NCBI RefSeq assembly: GCF_011386835.1
Contig: NC_088791.1
Span: forward strand, 30,416,998-30,480,997
DNA length: 64,000 nucleotides
Origin: Chrysemys picta bellii
Lineage: Eukaryota > Chordata > Testudines > Emydidae
Reading direction: 5' to 3'
The notes under the pieces were generated by a model. It was not told where the DNA came from. It made no database searches and saw only the letters and a program-made list of their open reading frames with translations. Positions 45,198 through 57,924 of this stretch are shown piece by piece. The position numbers and the translations under genes were made by a program. The first letter of the stretch is position 1; each line of letters opens with the position of its first letter.

Positions 45198-47931
45198 CAC
45201 TAGAAAGTGTATTTATTTTTATTTGCTTGAAACCATTTTGTCTTTGTCTCTTGTTCTTAAACTCACTTAAAACTGATGTCTTTTGTTTTATAAACTTGTT
45301 TAACTTTTAATCTAAACCAATCCAGTGCTGCATTTGAGTTCAAGTGATTGCTAATTCTAGTGAAATTAATAAACTGTGCTTTAGTCTCTTTAAAGGAGCA
45401 ATGGACATTATTATTACTCTGAATCTTTCAGGAGAGGGCTGGACATTTTAGGACAGATTGTTTTGGAGAAATTCAGGACTGGGAGTGTGTTGGGGATCAC
45501 TTGGTTAGTAGTATCCAAGATTGGTGGATGCCAGAGTGTGGCTGTGGTGTAAGAATCGGGCTGCTGGATTCATAGTTCCTGAATTGGGACTAATCCACAC
45601 ACTCACTCACTAGGAGCATCCAGACAGGTAGCTACTGCAGCAGAACATTTTAAGGTATTCAGGGTTACAGGACAAGTGATGACACAACCCTTACTGGTCT
45701 GAATTGCACGACAAAATGTGACAGTCTGTGTGTTTTGCTTGTTGCGTAATACCTTAGTTGTCTGAGCATAGGTTTCTCTCCAGTAACCACCATTTCAACC
45801 TGAGCCCAAGAAATGAAAAGGTTGAAAGGATGATTCTCTTTCTTGTCCTTTGACCTCCATGATCCCGTCACTCTTTATCAACTGACGATGGAAAATGAAC
45901 CCCTTCTTCTAAACTCAATGTCAGTGGAGCAGCATAAATTGGATGCAGATGTTGAAGTGAATGGCTGCTATCTTCCCCTAAGTACAGTCTCAATATTTCT
46001 TAGGTGACTCAGCTTGCCTGTACTTAGAAGGGTCAAAATTGCTTATAAATCTCAATCTACATATTGTAGCAGACTGGGGTTGATATTGTGCTGATTTTGT
46101 CTGGATTTATTCTCCACTCTAGTTTACAAAGACGAATCAGTCAGTGTGGAAAAAATTCAGTCTGCCACCTGAATGGCATCTCCTGAGATTTGTAGTTAAT
46201 AAAATCCTAGTTCTCCATTGCTGTGGTAGAGATGCTGGTGGAGGATTTGAGTGAAGGATTTGAGAATGTTGTTAAGATTTTTTTCGTGAGATAAACTTTC
46301 AGTTCCAGGGGAAGCATAGAAAAATAGATATCTGTCAGTACCATTTTGTTCTTTAGAATAGAAATGATTTTCCTTTTATGAAATTTAACATTAGCTCATT
46401 TTTCAACACTTCACAGATACAGTTTATTAGGTGAGTTAATAAAATGGAATGTACCAGAATAAAATCATAATTTCAGGAAGGGGGATTTAATTCAAAGCAA
46501 ATTGCCACCAATTTTAATCATGATTTAAATCAGCAAGCAATAAACCTTGATGGAACCTAATCAATTTTAATCTTGTTTTGCATTTGTACTTTTTAGTTAT
46601 CCTAAAGAAAGTTGATTTGCAACTAAATACAACCTGTCCTCTAAATTTAGTACTTCTTTTTGTACCCAGGAGGATACTTTATACACATTTGTTTAAGCAA
46701 TTATAGAGCTTAACATTTATTCCGCATTTTAATTTTTACATTTTTGTTAGAAAATGGTTAGTGATGCATTTCTTAATTACTAGATCAATTTTTGACGTGT
46801 GATTTGCGTCAAATTCTGTTTAGAAGGAAATTGGAATTCAATTTATGCATAAAAACATCATTTTAAAGTTGTTTTTTACTTAGATAAGCAACTTTAAATG
46901 TGCTGGGTACAACAGGAAGAAAACGTTTCTCAAAAAAGAAGAGAAGTATTATCTGTAGTTAGTGAATTGAACTGACTGTTTCTGGTCTCCATGTCCTTCA
47001 GGGTTTTAGAACTAGTAGATCTCCTCTCACCACATAATGTTTATTCATAGATTGGAAGAGGGAAAGCAAGCTTTCCTGCTTTTTCAGCTCCCTGTCAGTT
47101 TAACTTTGAATGAATTGAAACGAACGAATATTTTCTTTGCACCGGAGAGGCTATTGCTGTCAAAATCTGGCTTAGCACTTCAGACTCTGGTTCCTAGTGC
47201 TTAGCTACTGACATCCACAATTCAGTGGTTTGACTTTATTTAAAACTTTAAAAACAAATGCATACTGCTCAATTTTTTATTTAATTCAGATTATTTTAAT
47301 AGTTTATATTCTGTCCTTAATATAAATTATCATTTCAAATTTATTTTCAAATAGGTCTATGTTTAAAAAGAAAAAATATACTTAATTTAAATTAAAAATA
47401 AAACCCAACGTAAATAATTTTTAAAAATGTGTTTAAAAATAAATCACTGATTTTTATCCACCCTGCATGATTCTCAAATGACCTCGATCTTATATGTTTC
47501 AAAGCAATAAAATTGGTAAGGGCTTAATTCTGGGAGGTATGGAAAGTTCTCAAGATCCCACTGAAGTCAGTGGCATTTGAGCATGTGCAGTAGTTGCAGG
47601 AACAAGCCCCATCTGCACTCTGTTTATCCTTTACTAATATACCCTGTGAATGCAGAAAAGTCATTCTGAAAACCTTCATAATAAATAATTCAAGTTTAAA
47701 GAAAGATGTAATTGCAGCAGTCTTATATTATACACATTTTGAAATTGAGGCTAATACATCAACTTGCCCTTTCTTATAGTAAAAAAAGTCTGATTAAGCT
47801 GCAAAGGTGATAACGCTCTTATCTCTCTCTCTGTAATTGCATGCTATTTGTTCCTTTGAATTTTTTAAGAACGTAGCGGGTTTCTAAAATCCTGTGTTAA
47901 ATGCACTACAAGCAAAACAAGAATGAAATTG
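45198..47931. other. Unannotated intronic DNA
   Basis: AT-rich, about 2.7 kb. No gene, RNA gene or transposon edge seen. Confidence 0.5.
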
Positions 47932-47943
47932 CATGCTTATATA

Positions 47944-48114
47944 TGTATGTATGTATATATATATCTCCTCACTATATGTTCCATTCTATGCATCCGATGA
48001 AGTGGGCTGTAGCCCACGAAAGCTTATGCACAAATAAATTTGTTAATCTCTAAGGTGCCACAAGTACTCCTGTTCTTTTTGCGGATACAGACCAACACGG
48101 CTGCTACTCTGAAA
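47944..48114 (+). mobile_element. 5'-truncated PLE tail insertion with 12-bp TSD
   Basis: It starts in the (TA/TG) tract of the 3' UTR, then CTATGCATCCGATGAAG with a perfect hammerhead-like stem II, and ends at CTACTCTGAAA. The flanks CATGCTTATATA (47932-47943) and CATGCCTATATA (48115-48126) match at 11 of 12. GCTTATGCAC replaces GCTTATGCTC, which breaks the A-T closing pair of stem III. Confidence 0.9.
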
Positions 48115-48127
48115 CATGCCTATATAG

Positions 48128-48839
48128 TGTTACGATACGTCTGGGTTTTCCCAGACATGACTTCTTTATTCATCCTCCGCCCTCAGTCCTGGCAGATTTT
48201 TGAAATAAGAGGAAATGTCAGGGATTTTTCTTTGTGGAGCAGATGTTGTAGCTCAGAAAGAGCCATCTCTATGCCCTGATTGGCCCCTCCCCTACATCCA
48301 CAGCTTCCGCGTAAGCAGAGCCGCCAAGCACCTCTCGGCCGGGCCATCTGCCCCACCCTGGGGACTCAAGCTCGGCCAGCGGAGGTGACAGGGCCAAGCC
48401 CTGGTTCCCCACCCTCGGGAGGGGGAGAGGCACTCAAGGAGATGCTGAATGATAGGCTGGCTATGTATCCCGGGCCTGCTCCAACTCCCTGCCACTGTGA
48501 CAGGGAGCAACACTGTCCCCCACCTCGAGTATGAGGCTGCAGGTACCTCTTCCAGCATTCCCCAAATATCCCCTTCCAGTACACCCCCCCCCCCAGCACC
48601 ACCCCAAAACCTCCTCCAGCACCCCCCAAATGTCCCCTCACATCCCAGTATGCACACATCCCTCCAGCATCCCCCAAATGCCCCCTCCCAGTACACACAC
48701 ACCCTCTTAAATACCCCCTCCAACACTCCTCCAATACTCCATCCAGCACCCCCTAACTGTACTCTCCTCCTCCAGTTCCCCTTCGCCATCACCCCAGCAA
48801 TGTCTTCTATTTGAGAACTTGAAATATGGTAACCCTAAA
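48128..48839. mobile_element. hAT-type element inserted in the PLE's right TSD
   Basis: The left end TGTTACGATACGTCTGGG and right end AATATGGTAACCCTAA are a decayed form of the termini at 40926-42298. CCTATATAG flanks both sides (48119-48127, 48840-48848). The inner left GGGTTTTCCCAGACA matches the inner right end of the 40.9-kb element. The interior ends in C-rich units with TCCAGCACCCCC and AAATGCCCCCTCCCAGTAC repeats (48540-48770). Confidence 0.75.
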
Positions 48840-48848
48840 CCTATATAG

Positions 48849-51800
48849 AACAACAACTGTCATATCAAAAGTTCAGAAGTTTTTACCAGCTAATTTTTCC
48901 TTGATAAGCAATGTAGTTCCCATTGATTTTAATTAACTCCCAACACATGCTGAGGGAAAACAAATCAATGGTGATTTTATTCTGATAAATTAACAAAAGC
49001 CTTTTTTTTAAAAGGTTATCACCACACTCAGAATATTATGGTGCTGTAAAAGCTACTTTTGCCTGGGAAATTGTTTGAATGATCAGTCTATCCTGCTGAG
49101 CCAAAAAGTTGCATATACAGAGTGTTCAGCAATTAGAAGCAAGATCTAATACTATATTTCAGTAGTTCTATCCTATAAAAATGTATTTATGTGCACTAAT
49201 GTTTTTTGTCACCTCTGAAATAAAAAATAAATGTAGTTCTTTCCTATTTGAGCCCTCATAAGATTTTTATTGAATTATGGTTTGGATATTTAAGAGAGTC
49301 TTAATTTGTAGCCTTGGACTGACATAAGGCATTATATCTATCTATGTGGCATCTGCATTAATTACAGTCTGAATTTCCTGGGTTTGTAATGCTTGTTTGT
49401 TTTAATAATTACATCATCCCTGTCATTTTTTAACCCTGATATATAAACTTAACCTTCGCTCCCATCTTAACTTTTTTGGGGGGCGTCCAGAGAATTTCCT
49501 TGTGTGGTTTCTTTTAAATGATTAAAAATATCAGTTTTCCGCTAGCCAAGAAACCCAAAGAAAATGTTACCATGCAGTAATTCTAATCATATATAGTATC
49601 GGCCTTAAGTAACTAAAAAGTAGTTAATGTTCAGAACCAAATTCACCAGTACCTACATTCTGGCTGCTTTGTACTACTCAGGAGCAGGTCAAAGCAGCCA
49701 GATCATGCTGGCAATTTAAACTGGTTTATGTCTGGGTTATAGCAGGTTTTTAGAAGGCCAAGGACAGGAGACTTGAACTTCATGGAGTTGAAGAGAAAAA
49801 CTGTAGAGAGGTCAAGGAGGATGAGAATGGGGTACTAGTCCTAATATTTGACCAAGAAGATAACCTAGATAAATCAAATTTAATGCTGTTCATTGAATAT
49901 ACTTATTTTCAGTTACATTAAATAAAGAATTGCTTCCGTAAGGTAAATATCTCATGGGATTTTTTTCTCCATTCCGAGAAGCAATATTAGATAACAACTT
50001 TTGAGGATTCTGTTAATACTTTTTAGATAAAATACTATAAGAATTATCTTATAATACCAGCTACCACACATTTATCTGTTAACTAATATTGCTGAAATAA
50101 CCCTGGACAGTATCCCAAAACAATTAGTTATATTTGCACTCTTACTTGTCATGCTTTGTGTTTCCGTATACAATATGGCAATCTATCAGTGATGGATGAG
50201 TAAAGTGATCTTGTGGCATGAAGAACTGATAGTATATGTTGTGGTTTTGGAACTTGGGAAGCACAGTTACAAAACAGGGCAAACTGATTATATTTACTAA
50301 AAAATTTTGAACAACAACATTGTTAAATGTAAGCCATAACGTGGAAATAATAGGTGCATGACTGAATCCCAGTGCCTCCGGGAATCTGAGCCAGATCTAC
50401 CCCTCTGCATACTTTGAAAGTTGGGGGAGCATATGCTTTTCCCTGTGTGTGTTTGTGTCCTCCCCACCTCCCCAGACACACTCCATTTGGGGAGGTTACT
50501 GTTATTGGTACTAGCTTCAAGTAGCTCTTGCTGGACGGAAGCCCAAGGACTGTGATTGGCTCCTGCCCTTTCTTCCACCTCCTTACTTGTGCAGCAGTGC
50601 AGAGCTCGTCATGATGGAGCTATTTTCCATGAGAAACTTGTATGGTTTTAAATAAATCTGTTTTAAAATGTTTGATATTGTAATTACATTTTCCCTAAGT
50701 AATATACTGCTTATTAATTAAAACATATGATTATAAACATAGTTTGAATTTTTACATTTTGCCTCAGGATAAGATAAGGGTAACAAATACAGCATGCAGC
50801 ATACCTATACAAATCTGTATGCAGACAGCTGAGTTTATTTTGCATCTCCCATCACTCACTTGGAAACAATCAGCCCCTATTAAAAGCAGCTGTTAGTTGT
50901 AAAAATAATTTTAAAAAACCTGGCTGACAGTAAAAATTGAGAAATCCCACCGAAGGTTTGCAGTAAATCAAAATATTAGCTTTGAATGTGAGTGCTGTTG
51001 TACATGCTTTAATATAAAGTGCTCTAAGAAAACTTTAGGTAGGTTCATTCTGTTTTATGGCATCAGTTCAAAAGGATTCATCACCTTGTATTCCTTGTGT
51101 ATTTGCAGACTTCAGCAAATCGATTCTTTCAAAAATTATATATCTGAGAAGTTGCTTTCTTCCATCAAAATACAATAACGTGTTTAAATAGCTAATCCCA
51201 TGAGCAGACCTCAAAGTGACAAATTTAGGCCTGGACTTTCCTAGGCAAACTAAATGTGAGGGTTCTCTCCTTGTCCCCTTCGCCACCCCCCCCCCCCCCT
51301 TTTTTTTCTTTGCAAAGGTTGCTTTCAAATAAGGGAAAATGAAAAGTATGTCACCATCGTTCAGATAGCTATTGAGCTCATCCTGGTCCAGATCTTATAC
51401 ATCAAAGAGAAGGGGATTCTGTATCCTAGCAACCAGCATTGGAACACATGGGAACGATACAGACACACAGGAATCCAAGACCTCCTCTGACTGTTTCAAA
51501 ACGGTCATCTGCCTGAATAAAAAAATAAAATCTTAGCTCTGTACAATTTTTGTGATGAAAGCATGGTTTGAAACCTACATCCAAACTGTAAAAAAGGTGT
51601 GTGTGGGTGCATGTAAGAAGTGGTGATGGTGTCAACTTTTTTAGTTATTTAAAAATGTTAAAGGTTTAGAGTAAAGAATAAATGGGACTATGGCTTGCTA
51701 TTTGCCTAAAGCATGAAAGGCTGATGCCTGAAGTAATAAGATATCAAATGTATATTAAAAAAAACCCTTCTGACTTGAAATATTAAAACCTTTAACCATA

Positions 51801-52369
51801 ACATTATAGTGAGGTCCTTTCTTTTCCATCTCTGAATTCCCTGTACCTGAAAATGTAGGTTTTAAATGTGTTTTTGAAAAGTCCATTAAAGATCAAGGTT
51901 ACAGATCTATTTCTAAAATATACTATTGTTAATTTTTTATGATATGCAAATATGATGTCAGGCATGTAATAGAATAAAATGTTTAAAATGCAAATCCACT
52001 CAGGCAAACACACACATATGATCTTATATAAGTGAAAAATTGATACGCTAGTGATATTAACTTCCATTGACAATGTAAAATTTGTTGTCTTGTTTCCTTT
52101 AAAAATGACTTGTCAGATGTAAAATTTTGTTCCTTTAACAGTGTGTGCTGGATGTCCCCCAAAAGCCAGGATGTAAAAGGACGATTTAGAAAATTACAAT
52201 CTTCACAACTTTCCTCTTTTTTTCTTGACATCCATGTTTACTAACTTCCAGTCAACCCCACTGACGAGAATAAGATAGTCTCAGTGAATCTGTACTATAA
52301 TTTAACCTGTAATACTTTCTGCCTCATACCATGCATCACCATTAATAATGAAGGGTCCCAGCTTGACTC
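48849..52369. other. Unannotated intronic DNA
   Basis: AT-rich, about 3.5 kb, with a poly-C/poly-T junction at 51285-51308. No gene or transposon edge seen. Confidence 0.5.
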
Positions 52370-52372
52370 TCA

Positions 52373-52668
52373 GGGTATGTCTAAACTACCCGCCGGATCG
52401 GCGGGCACCGATCAATCCAGCGGGGGTCGATTTATCGTGTCTAGTCTAGATGCGATATATTGACCCCCGAGCGCTCTCCTATCAACTCCTGTACTCCACC
52501 ATCGCGAGAGGCATAGGCAGAGTCGACGGGGGAGCGGCAGCAGTCGACTCACCGCAGTGAAGACACCACAGTGAGTAGGTCTAAGTATGTTGACTTCAGC
52601 TACATTATTCACGTAGCTGAAGTTGCATAACTTAGATCGATCCCTCCCCCCCCAGTGTAGACCAGGCT
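52373..52668. mobile_element. Harbinger-type MITE with TCA TSD
   Basis: The ends GGGTATGTCTAAACTACC and CAGTGTAGACCAGGCT resemble those at 21874-22174. TCA flanks both sides (52370-52372, 52669-52671). The same two-hairpin interior is present, including TCAGCTACATTATTCACGTA near 52597. Confidence 0.85.
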
Positions 52669-52948
52669 TCAGATTCCAGTCTGAGTTTGCAGGACTGGCA
52701 GTTTGAAGACAGGGATATGGGCACTTCACAGAAGGATTCTGCTATACTTGGTTCTGGCTTTGGATGTCTCACTCAAGTTGGTTTATGTTCTGTTCAGATC
52801 CAGTGCTGATGGTGATCTTGGACTCAATTCAGTAAAAGATACACTGATAGTTCTAAGTGTGGTAAATGAACTGGGTAATCAGTTCCAGATGCAATCTCTG
52901 TTTCTGTATTAAATCTTGTCATCACATACTTTTGGTGTATGTGATTTA

Positions 52949-53901
52949 CAGTAGAACCTCAAAGATATGAACACCAGAGTTACAGACTTATTGGTCAACT
53001 GGACACCCTGTGGAACTGGAAGTAATCAATCAGGTAGCAGTAGAGACAAAAAAAAAAAAAAAAAAAAAGCAAATACTGTACTGCCTCAAGGCTTTAGACC
53101 TGGGGCTCAGGGCTTAGGAGAATGGGGGGGGGGGGGTTGGGGCTGCAACTGCAGGGTGTGTGTGGGGGTCGGTTAGGGCTTCTGACCCTGGGGAGCGCTG
53201 GGGTTCAGGGCTTTAGACCAGGGGGGGCTTGGGCTTCAGCCCCGCAGATCCGTTCCCAGCTTCAGCCCTGTGGGGGGGCTCTGGGTCTCGGGGCTTTAGC
53301 TACAAGGGGAGTGCTGGTTTCAGCCCCAGTGTTTCTCCTGTAGCTAAAGCCCCAAGCCCTGGTGTACCCCACCAGCTGAAACTGGGGGTGGAGCCATGGG
53401 GAGCCCCAAGCCCTGGCTCCCCCCATGGGGCAGAAGCCTGGAACGGAGCTGCAGGCCTGAAGCCCTGAGCCCCAGCACCCCTGATGGGGCAGAAGCCCCC
53501 AGTCCTGGCACCCCCTGTGAGGCTGAAACCAGGAGCAGACATGCGGGGATGGAGTCCCGGGCCCCAGCGCTCCCCCCAGGTCTAAAGCCCTGAGCCCTGG
53601 TGATCCCACAGGGCAGAAGCCCTCAGCTCCCTGCCCAGAGCCCTGGCCCCCTGAGGGTCAGAAACCCCAACACCCCCCTCTACCCTGCAACTGGTAATTA
53701 GGGTGACCAGATAGCAAGTGTGAAAAATTGGGACAAGGGATGCGGTGTAATAGATGCTTATATAAGACAAAGCCCCAAATATAGGGACTATAAAATTGGG
53801 ACATCTGGTCACCCTATCTGTAATCTCTTGTTCAGAATTATGGAACATTTCAGAGTTACAACCTCCATTTGCGAGGTGTCTGTAACTCTGAGGTTCTACT
53901 G
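52949..53901. mobile_element. Tigger-like element with palindromic GC-rich core and a nested MITE
   Basis: The ends CAGTAGAACCTCAAAGATAT and GTAACTCTGAGGTTCTACTG are inverted over the outer 13 bp. TA flanks both sides (52947-52948, 53902-53903). A poly-A (53049-53068) leads into a G-rich half (53080-53335) and then a C-rich half (53340-53600) that are imperfect inverted copies, with ACCTGGGGCTCAGGGC near 53099 facing GCCCTGAGCCCTGG near 53587. No transposase. Confidence 0.85.
53699..53816. mobile_element. hAT-type MITE nested in the Tigger-like element
   Basis: The ends TAGGGTGACCAGAT and ATCTGGTCACCCTA are perfect inverted copies and match the family at 2426-2631. The 8-bp flanks do not form a clean TSD. 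118 bp, AT-rich. Confidence 0.85.
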
Positions 53902-53903
53902 TA

Positions 53904-56900
53904 TAATGAATTAGTAATGATCTAACTTTATTTGTGGGCGTTAAGACATTAGAATTCATGTATTTTTTGATGTGTTCAACTCCTACAGTGAAGGACTCCC
54001 CTTGATCCTCTTGGTTTTAGTGTAGTGAAACCATCCCATGTACCTATTATAGCTCTGGTTTATGTGGATTTTTTTTTGACACCCCCACACAGTTCATGTG
54101 TTGAACTAGCTAAATTAAGTAGAATTTCTACATACAGCTTTCATGTTTATAAATGGACTCTGTCTCTGTGCAGACATTATTCCTTTTGTTGACTTAACAA
54201 GGATTGCCGTGTCAGTAACAGATGGAACTTTCCATGTTTAGAAAAATACTTCAGTGTGTTTTGGAGTGTTCTATTATGGAGGCAGGTTCAGTTTTAAATG
54301 TTCAGCCTCCTTTATCTAAATCTATTCTGCAGTACAGTATCCATACATATCAGCCCATTGTGACAAAAAAAAAGGGTATATTTCAAATTTGCATTAAAAC
54401 ACAAAATTGCATAAAGTGTTGCCTGATGGTGCTGGAATTTCAAGTTCCTCCCAAGAATAGAAATGCCAGCTAATTCTACAGCCCAAAACAAGTCCTGTCC
54501 CCCTGGTCCACATCAATTAATCATGTGCTGCCCTGGAGGGGGAGCAGATGCATAGTAATTCTGCAGTCTCCAGCCCCACATAAATTATGTGCCCCTCCCT
54601 ACCAGCCCCACATCTGCCCATTGCCCTCCCCAGCATACTTCTGCTCCTCTTCAGCTCTGGAGATTTCACGCACATGCCCACCCACACCCCTCGGACTAGG
54701 GGAAAGAGGTCTAATCCAGAGTTCTTTTCTTTCCCACCATTTCTATCCCAGGTCTTGAATGGTCAGCTCCAGGGAGCCTCTTCTTCTTCCCTACCCCTAC
54801 CACTTTGAGGCCTGAGGATGGAGGAGTAGAAGAAGAGTAGATATTGTTTTTTTTTTTTTTTTTTTACAAGAGTGTGGAGGAGAGAGCAGAGCGATCCTGA
54901 ACTACTTCGCTCTTTCTGCTCTCCACTCATTTCGTGTGTAAACAGAATCTGCTCCTCCTTCTCGTCCCCTTCCCCAAAACGGAGCTCTGACTGCCATATG
55001 TAACAGTTCTAATTCCTCTCTCCTTCCCCAGAAGGCAGGAGAATGGGGAAGGGCAACCAGTCAGAGTGTCTTTGCCCATAGACCTCATGTTTGCAGTGGT
55101 GTTGTCAGATGGTATTTCTTCACAGATACAGGAGGGTCTCATAGGATAATAAGTGAAAATTCTGAATAGTTGGCAGTTCTGCATCTGATTGGCTTTAAGT
55201 GAAAATACAAAAGGTGTTGCTTTAATGTATACACTACTGATTTAGAAATATAGAATTATGAGATAAATTGCCATGGGTCAAAGTTAACTGATATGCTGTT
55301 CTGGCACTGAATTATGAAAAGAAATTCAATCTTCATTGACCATGAGAAATAACCAGTGAAGACTTGTTGCTAGAGATGGAAAAAATCATTCCAATTTTTC
55401 TCTCTTTCTGACCAACCCCCCTTCTAGCCTCTCCTGCATTCACCCTCTACCCAAAAATTCTCTGTAGGGAGCTGCAAAGCTTCTGTGTGTCATAATTTAT
55501 ACACATGCACATAATATTGAAGAAACAAAATAAAAAAGCAGTGGTTTCAGTTCCCATCCTTCTGTTGGTAGGAAAAGATAGCTTGTCAGATTGTGCCAGA
55601 ACAAGTTTTTATGAAATAAAAAGATACAAGCATGCAAATTCTGTCTACAGTTATAACATAATCATTTCACAGAATTGCTAGTTTGACTGATTGTGTATCT
55701 GTAATACACATGTGTATATATATGCTGTGTTTATTTTCACTTATATACATAGCTAGTTGTCCTGATCTACTTTTCAGTGTCAGTCATATACCTTCTTTCT
55801 TGTATGAAGAAATTGAAGCAATTGTTTAGGAATGGATGGCTTTAGATATATATATTGTGTATGTGTGTGTGATCTTTTTACATAGATACTTCAACAAAGC
55901 TAACAATCATATATTTATGAAAAGATATGTGGCTGAGCATCTCTATGGACAGGTTATAGTTAAGATATTTTATCTATCTGTCTCATTTATTACTGCTTTC
56001 CTAAGGAAAGTTAGCATGATCATATTTCCATGTATTTTTAGAAGGTACTAAAGGTATCATTATTACAGTATCTGTAAGTAGAAGAATCTCAGTTTCATGT
56101 GGAAGTTTTGTCACTTTTATTATTTTTAAAAGGTATTTAGAAACGATACACTGTATGTTCTGTGGTGTAAGTGTAAGATAGTCTCTCCCCTAATGATCTC
56201 TTGAACTCTATCTGAGCACCTACTTTCTTCTTTCAAATCAAGACTCTCATCTTCAGCAAAGCCCACAAATACTAACCTCCATAAGTAAAAATACACTCAT
56301 CCATTAGATTTAAAAACCCAAAATACTCCAAGATAGATCATTCCTCTGCGCATCTCATTGCATTTTGAACGTCAATCTCAGACTGTAAACTCCACAGGGA
56401 AGGGGGTGCCATTCTTTTCTCTGTCATGACAATATGTTGCTCCATCTGGCATGGAACTTCTGGGATTTTTCTGCCTCTTCCAAGTGCTGGAGGCAGGCAA
56501 AAGGCTCCTTTTCTCTTCCTTTTCCTTTCCTTCTTCCCCCATCCCTCTCGTGTGCAGTCTACCTCTTAGCACCCTCTACAATGCTTCTGGAGAACTGAAC
56601 TGATGTTTCTTCCCAGTCTTTTGTTTCCTATCTTCAGAGACAGAGACTTTCTCAGCAGCTCTCCAGCAACTCAACAGCTGCCAAGTCAGTAAGCAGGGGA
56701 CAAAATGCGAACATAATCCCTCGTCTCCAAATTGTCAGGGTGGCCCTACTACTTCTGCCTTTTTCCTGCTTCAGCTCCCTTCCTTCCCCCACCCCCACTA
56801 AACCTCTGTTTTGTTCAAGAGTTTCCCCATAATCTCCCTGATCAGGAATTTGCTCTCTAGCTCATTTAGTAAATTAGGGGAAGCTGACAGCAGGCATAGA

Positions 56901-57343
56901 CGGACAATAATACTAATATTGACTGACCTGAAACTATCTTCCCAATGACTTCATAAAGACATAGTAGGTAGCAGGGGGCTCTTATATATGATACTTGAAA
57001 ATTAACTTTCATTGTTTCCTGACCCAGTACACCATCAACTGATCTGTTATAATTAATAATCGTATGAAGCGTTCTCACAGACATTTTCAGGTTTGCCTAT
57101 CCTTGAAACCTGATAACATTTGGATGAAGCCATTGCTTTCTTTCATTGATGAATGTGAGATTGTACCGATACTTTTGGGGTCTGCAGGTTCTTCAGACAT
57201 AGCTCACTGCCACAATTGTATTTTCATAGCGGGTTACATGCCACCTATGGAAAGTTGTCAAAACATTATGAAAAGTCCCTACTGTACACCGGGAGACATG
57301 CTTATCAAAGAAAATAGCTTGTCGTTTTGTAGGGTCCACTCCA
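53904..57343. other. Unannotated intronic DNA
   Basis: Includes a poly-T at 54847-54866 and pyrimidine-rich stretches at 54480-54800 and 56400-56560. An open frame at 57064-57354 has no HMIT or other recognisable motif. Nothing supportable. Confidence 0.45.
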
Positions 57344-57351
57344 ACCATAAC

Positions 57352-57891
57352 TAAGGGTAAGATTTAGTCATGCATAATTTTAGCAAAAGTCATGGACAGG
57401 TCACGGACAATAAACAAAAATTCACATCCCCTGACCAGTCCATGACTTACTATAAATACCCCTGACTAAATTGTAGCTGCTCCTAAGACGCTGCTGCTCT
57501 GGGGGGCCCCCTGGGGAGCTGCTGCTCTGGGGGGGGGGGGTGTCACTGTTCCAGTGGTGGGGGCTGACTGCCTCCAGCCACCCCTGGGGCTGCTGCTCAG
57601 GCTGCCTCCGAGGCAGCCCCCGGGACCACTGCTTCTCCAGCAGTCCCCAGGACTGCTGTTTGGTGGGTCCCCGGGGCCAGCCGCACCGGCTGCTGCTTGG
57701 GCGGTCCCCGGGGCCAGCCGCACCGGCTGTTGCTTGGGGGGTCCCCGGGGCCAGCTGCCTGGGACCGCCTGAGTAGTAGCCGATGCAGCTGGCCCTGGGG
57801 TCAGTGGTACTGGCTGCTGCAGCTGTGGAAATCACGGAGGTCTTGGAAAGTCACGGAATCTGTGACTTCCGCAACCAGACTCGCACCCTTA
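57352..57891. mobile_element. hAT-type element with exact TSD
   Basis: The ends TAAGGGTAAG and CGCACCCTTA are imperfectly inverted (TAAGGGT with ACCCTTA). ACCATAAC flanks both sides exactly (57344-57351, 57892-57899). Sub-terminal GTCATGGACAGGTCACGGAC faces GAAAGTCACGGAATCTGTGA. The core (57475-57830) holds tandem GGTCCCCGGGGCCAGCYGC units. Non-coding. Confidence 0.9.
57660..57800. repeat. GC-rich tandem units inside the hAT element
   Basis: About three units containing GTCCCCGGGGCCAGCCGCAC with CGGCTGCTGCTTGG, roughly 45 bp each. Confidence 0.8.
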
Positions 57892-57924
57892 ACCATAACT
57901 AACCTCTGTAGCTGATAGCACATG

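Noticed and set aside
48292..48814. Open frames of 121-166 codons
   Set aside because: Products of C-rich repeats in a hAT element.
57064..57354. 96-codon plus frame as a possible next SLC2A13 exon
   Set aside because: The text does not match the HMIT continuation after the EVG segment and has no fitting splice pattern.
57422..57835. 137-codon minus frame rich in Pro, Gly and Gln
   Set aside because: Compositional, within hAT element 57352-57891.
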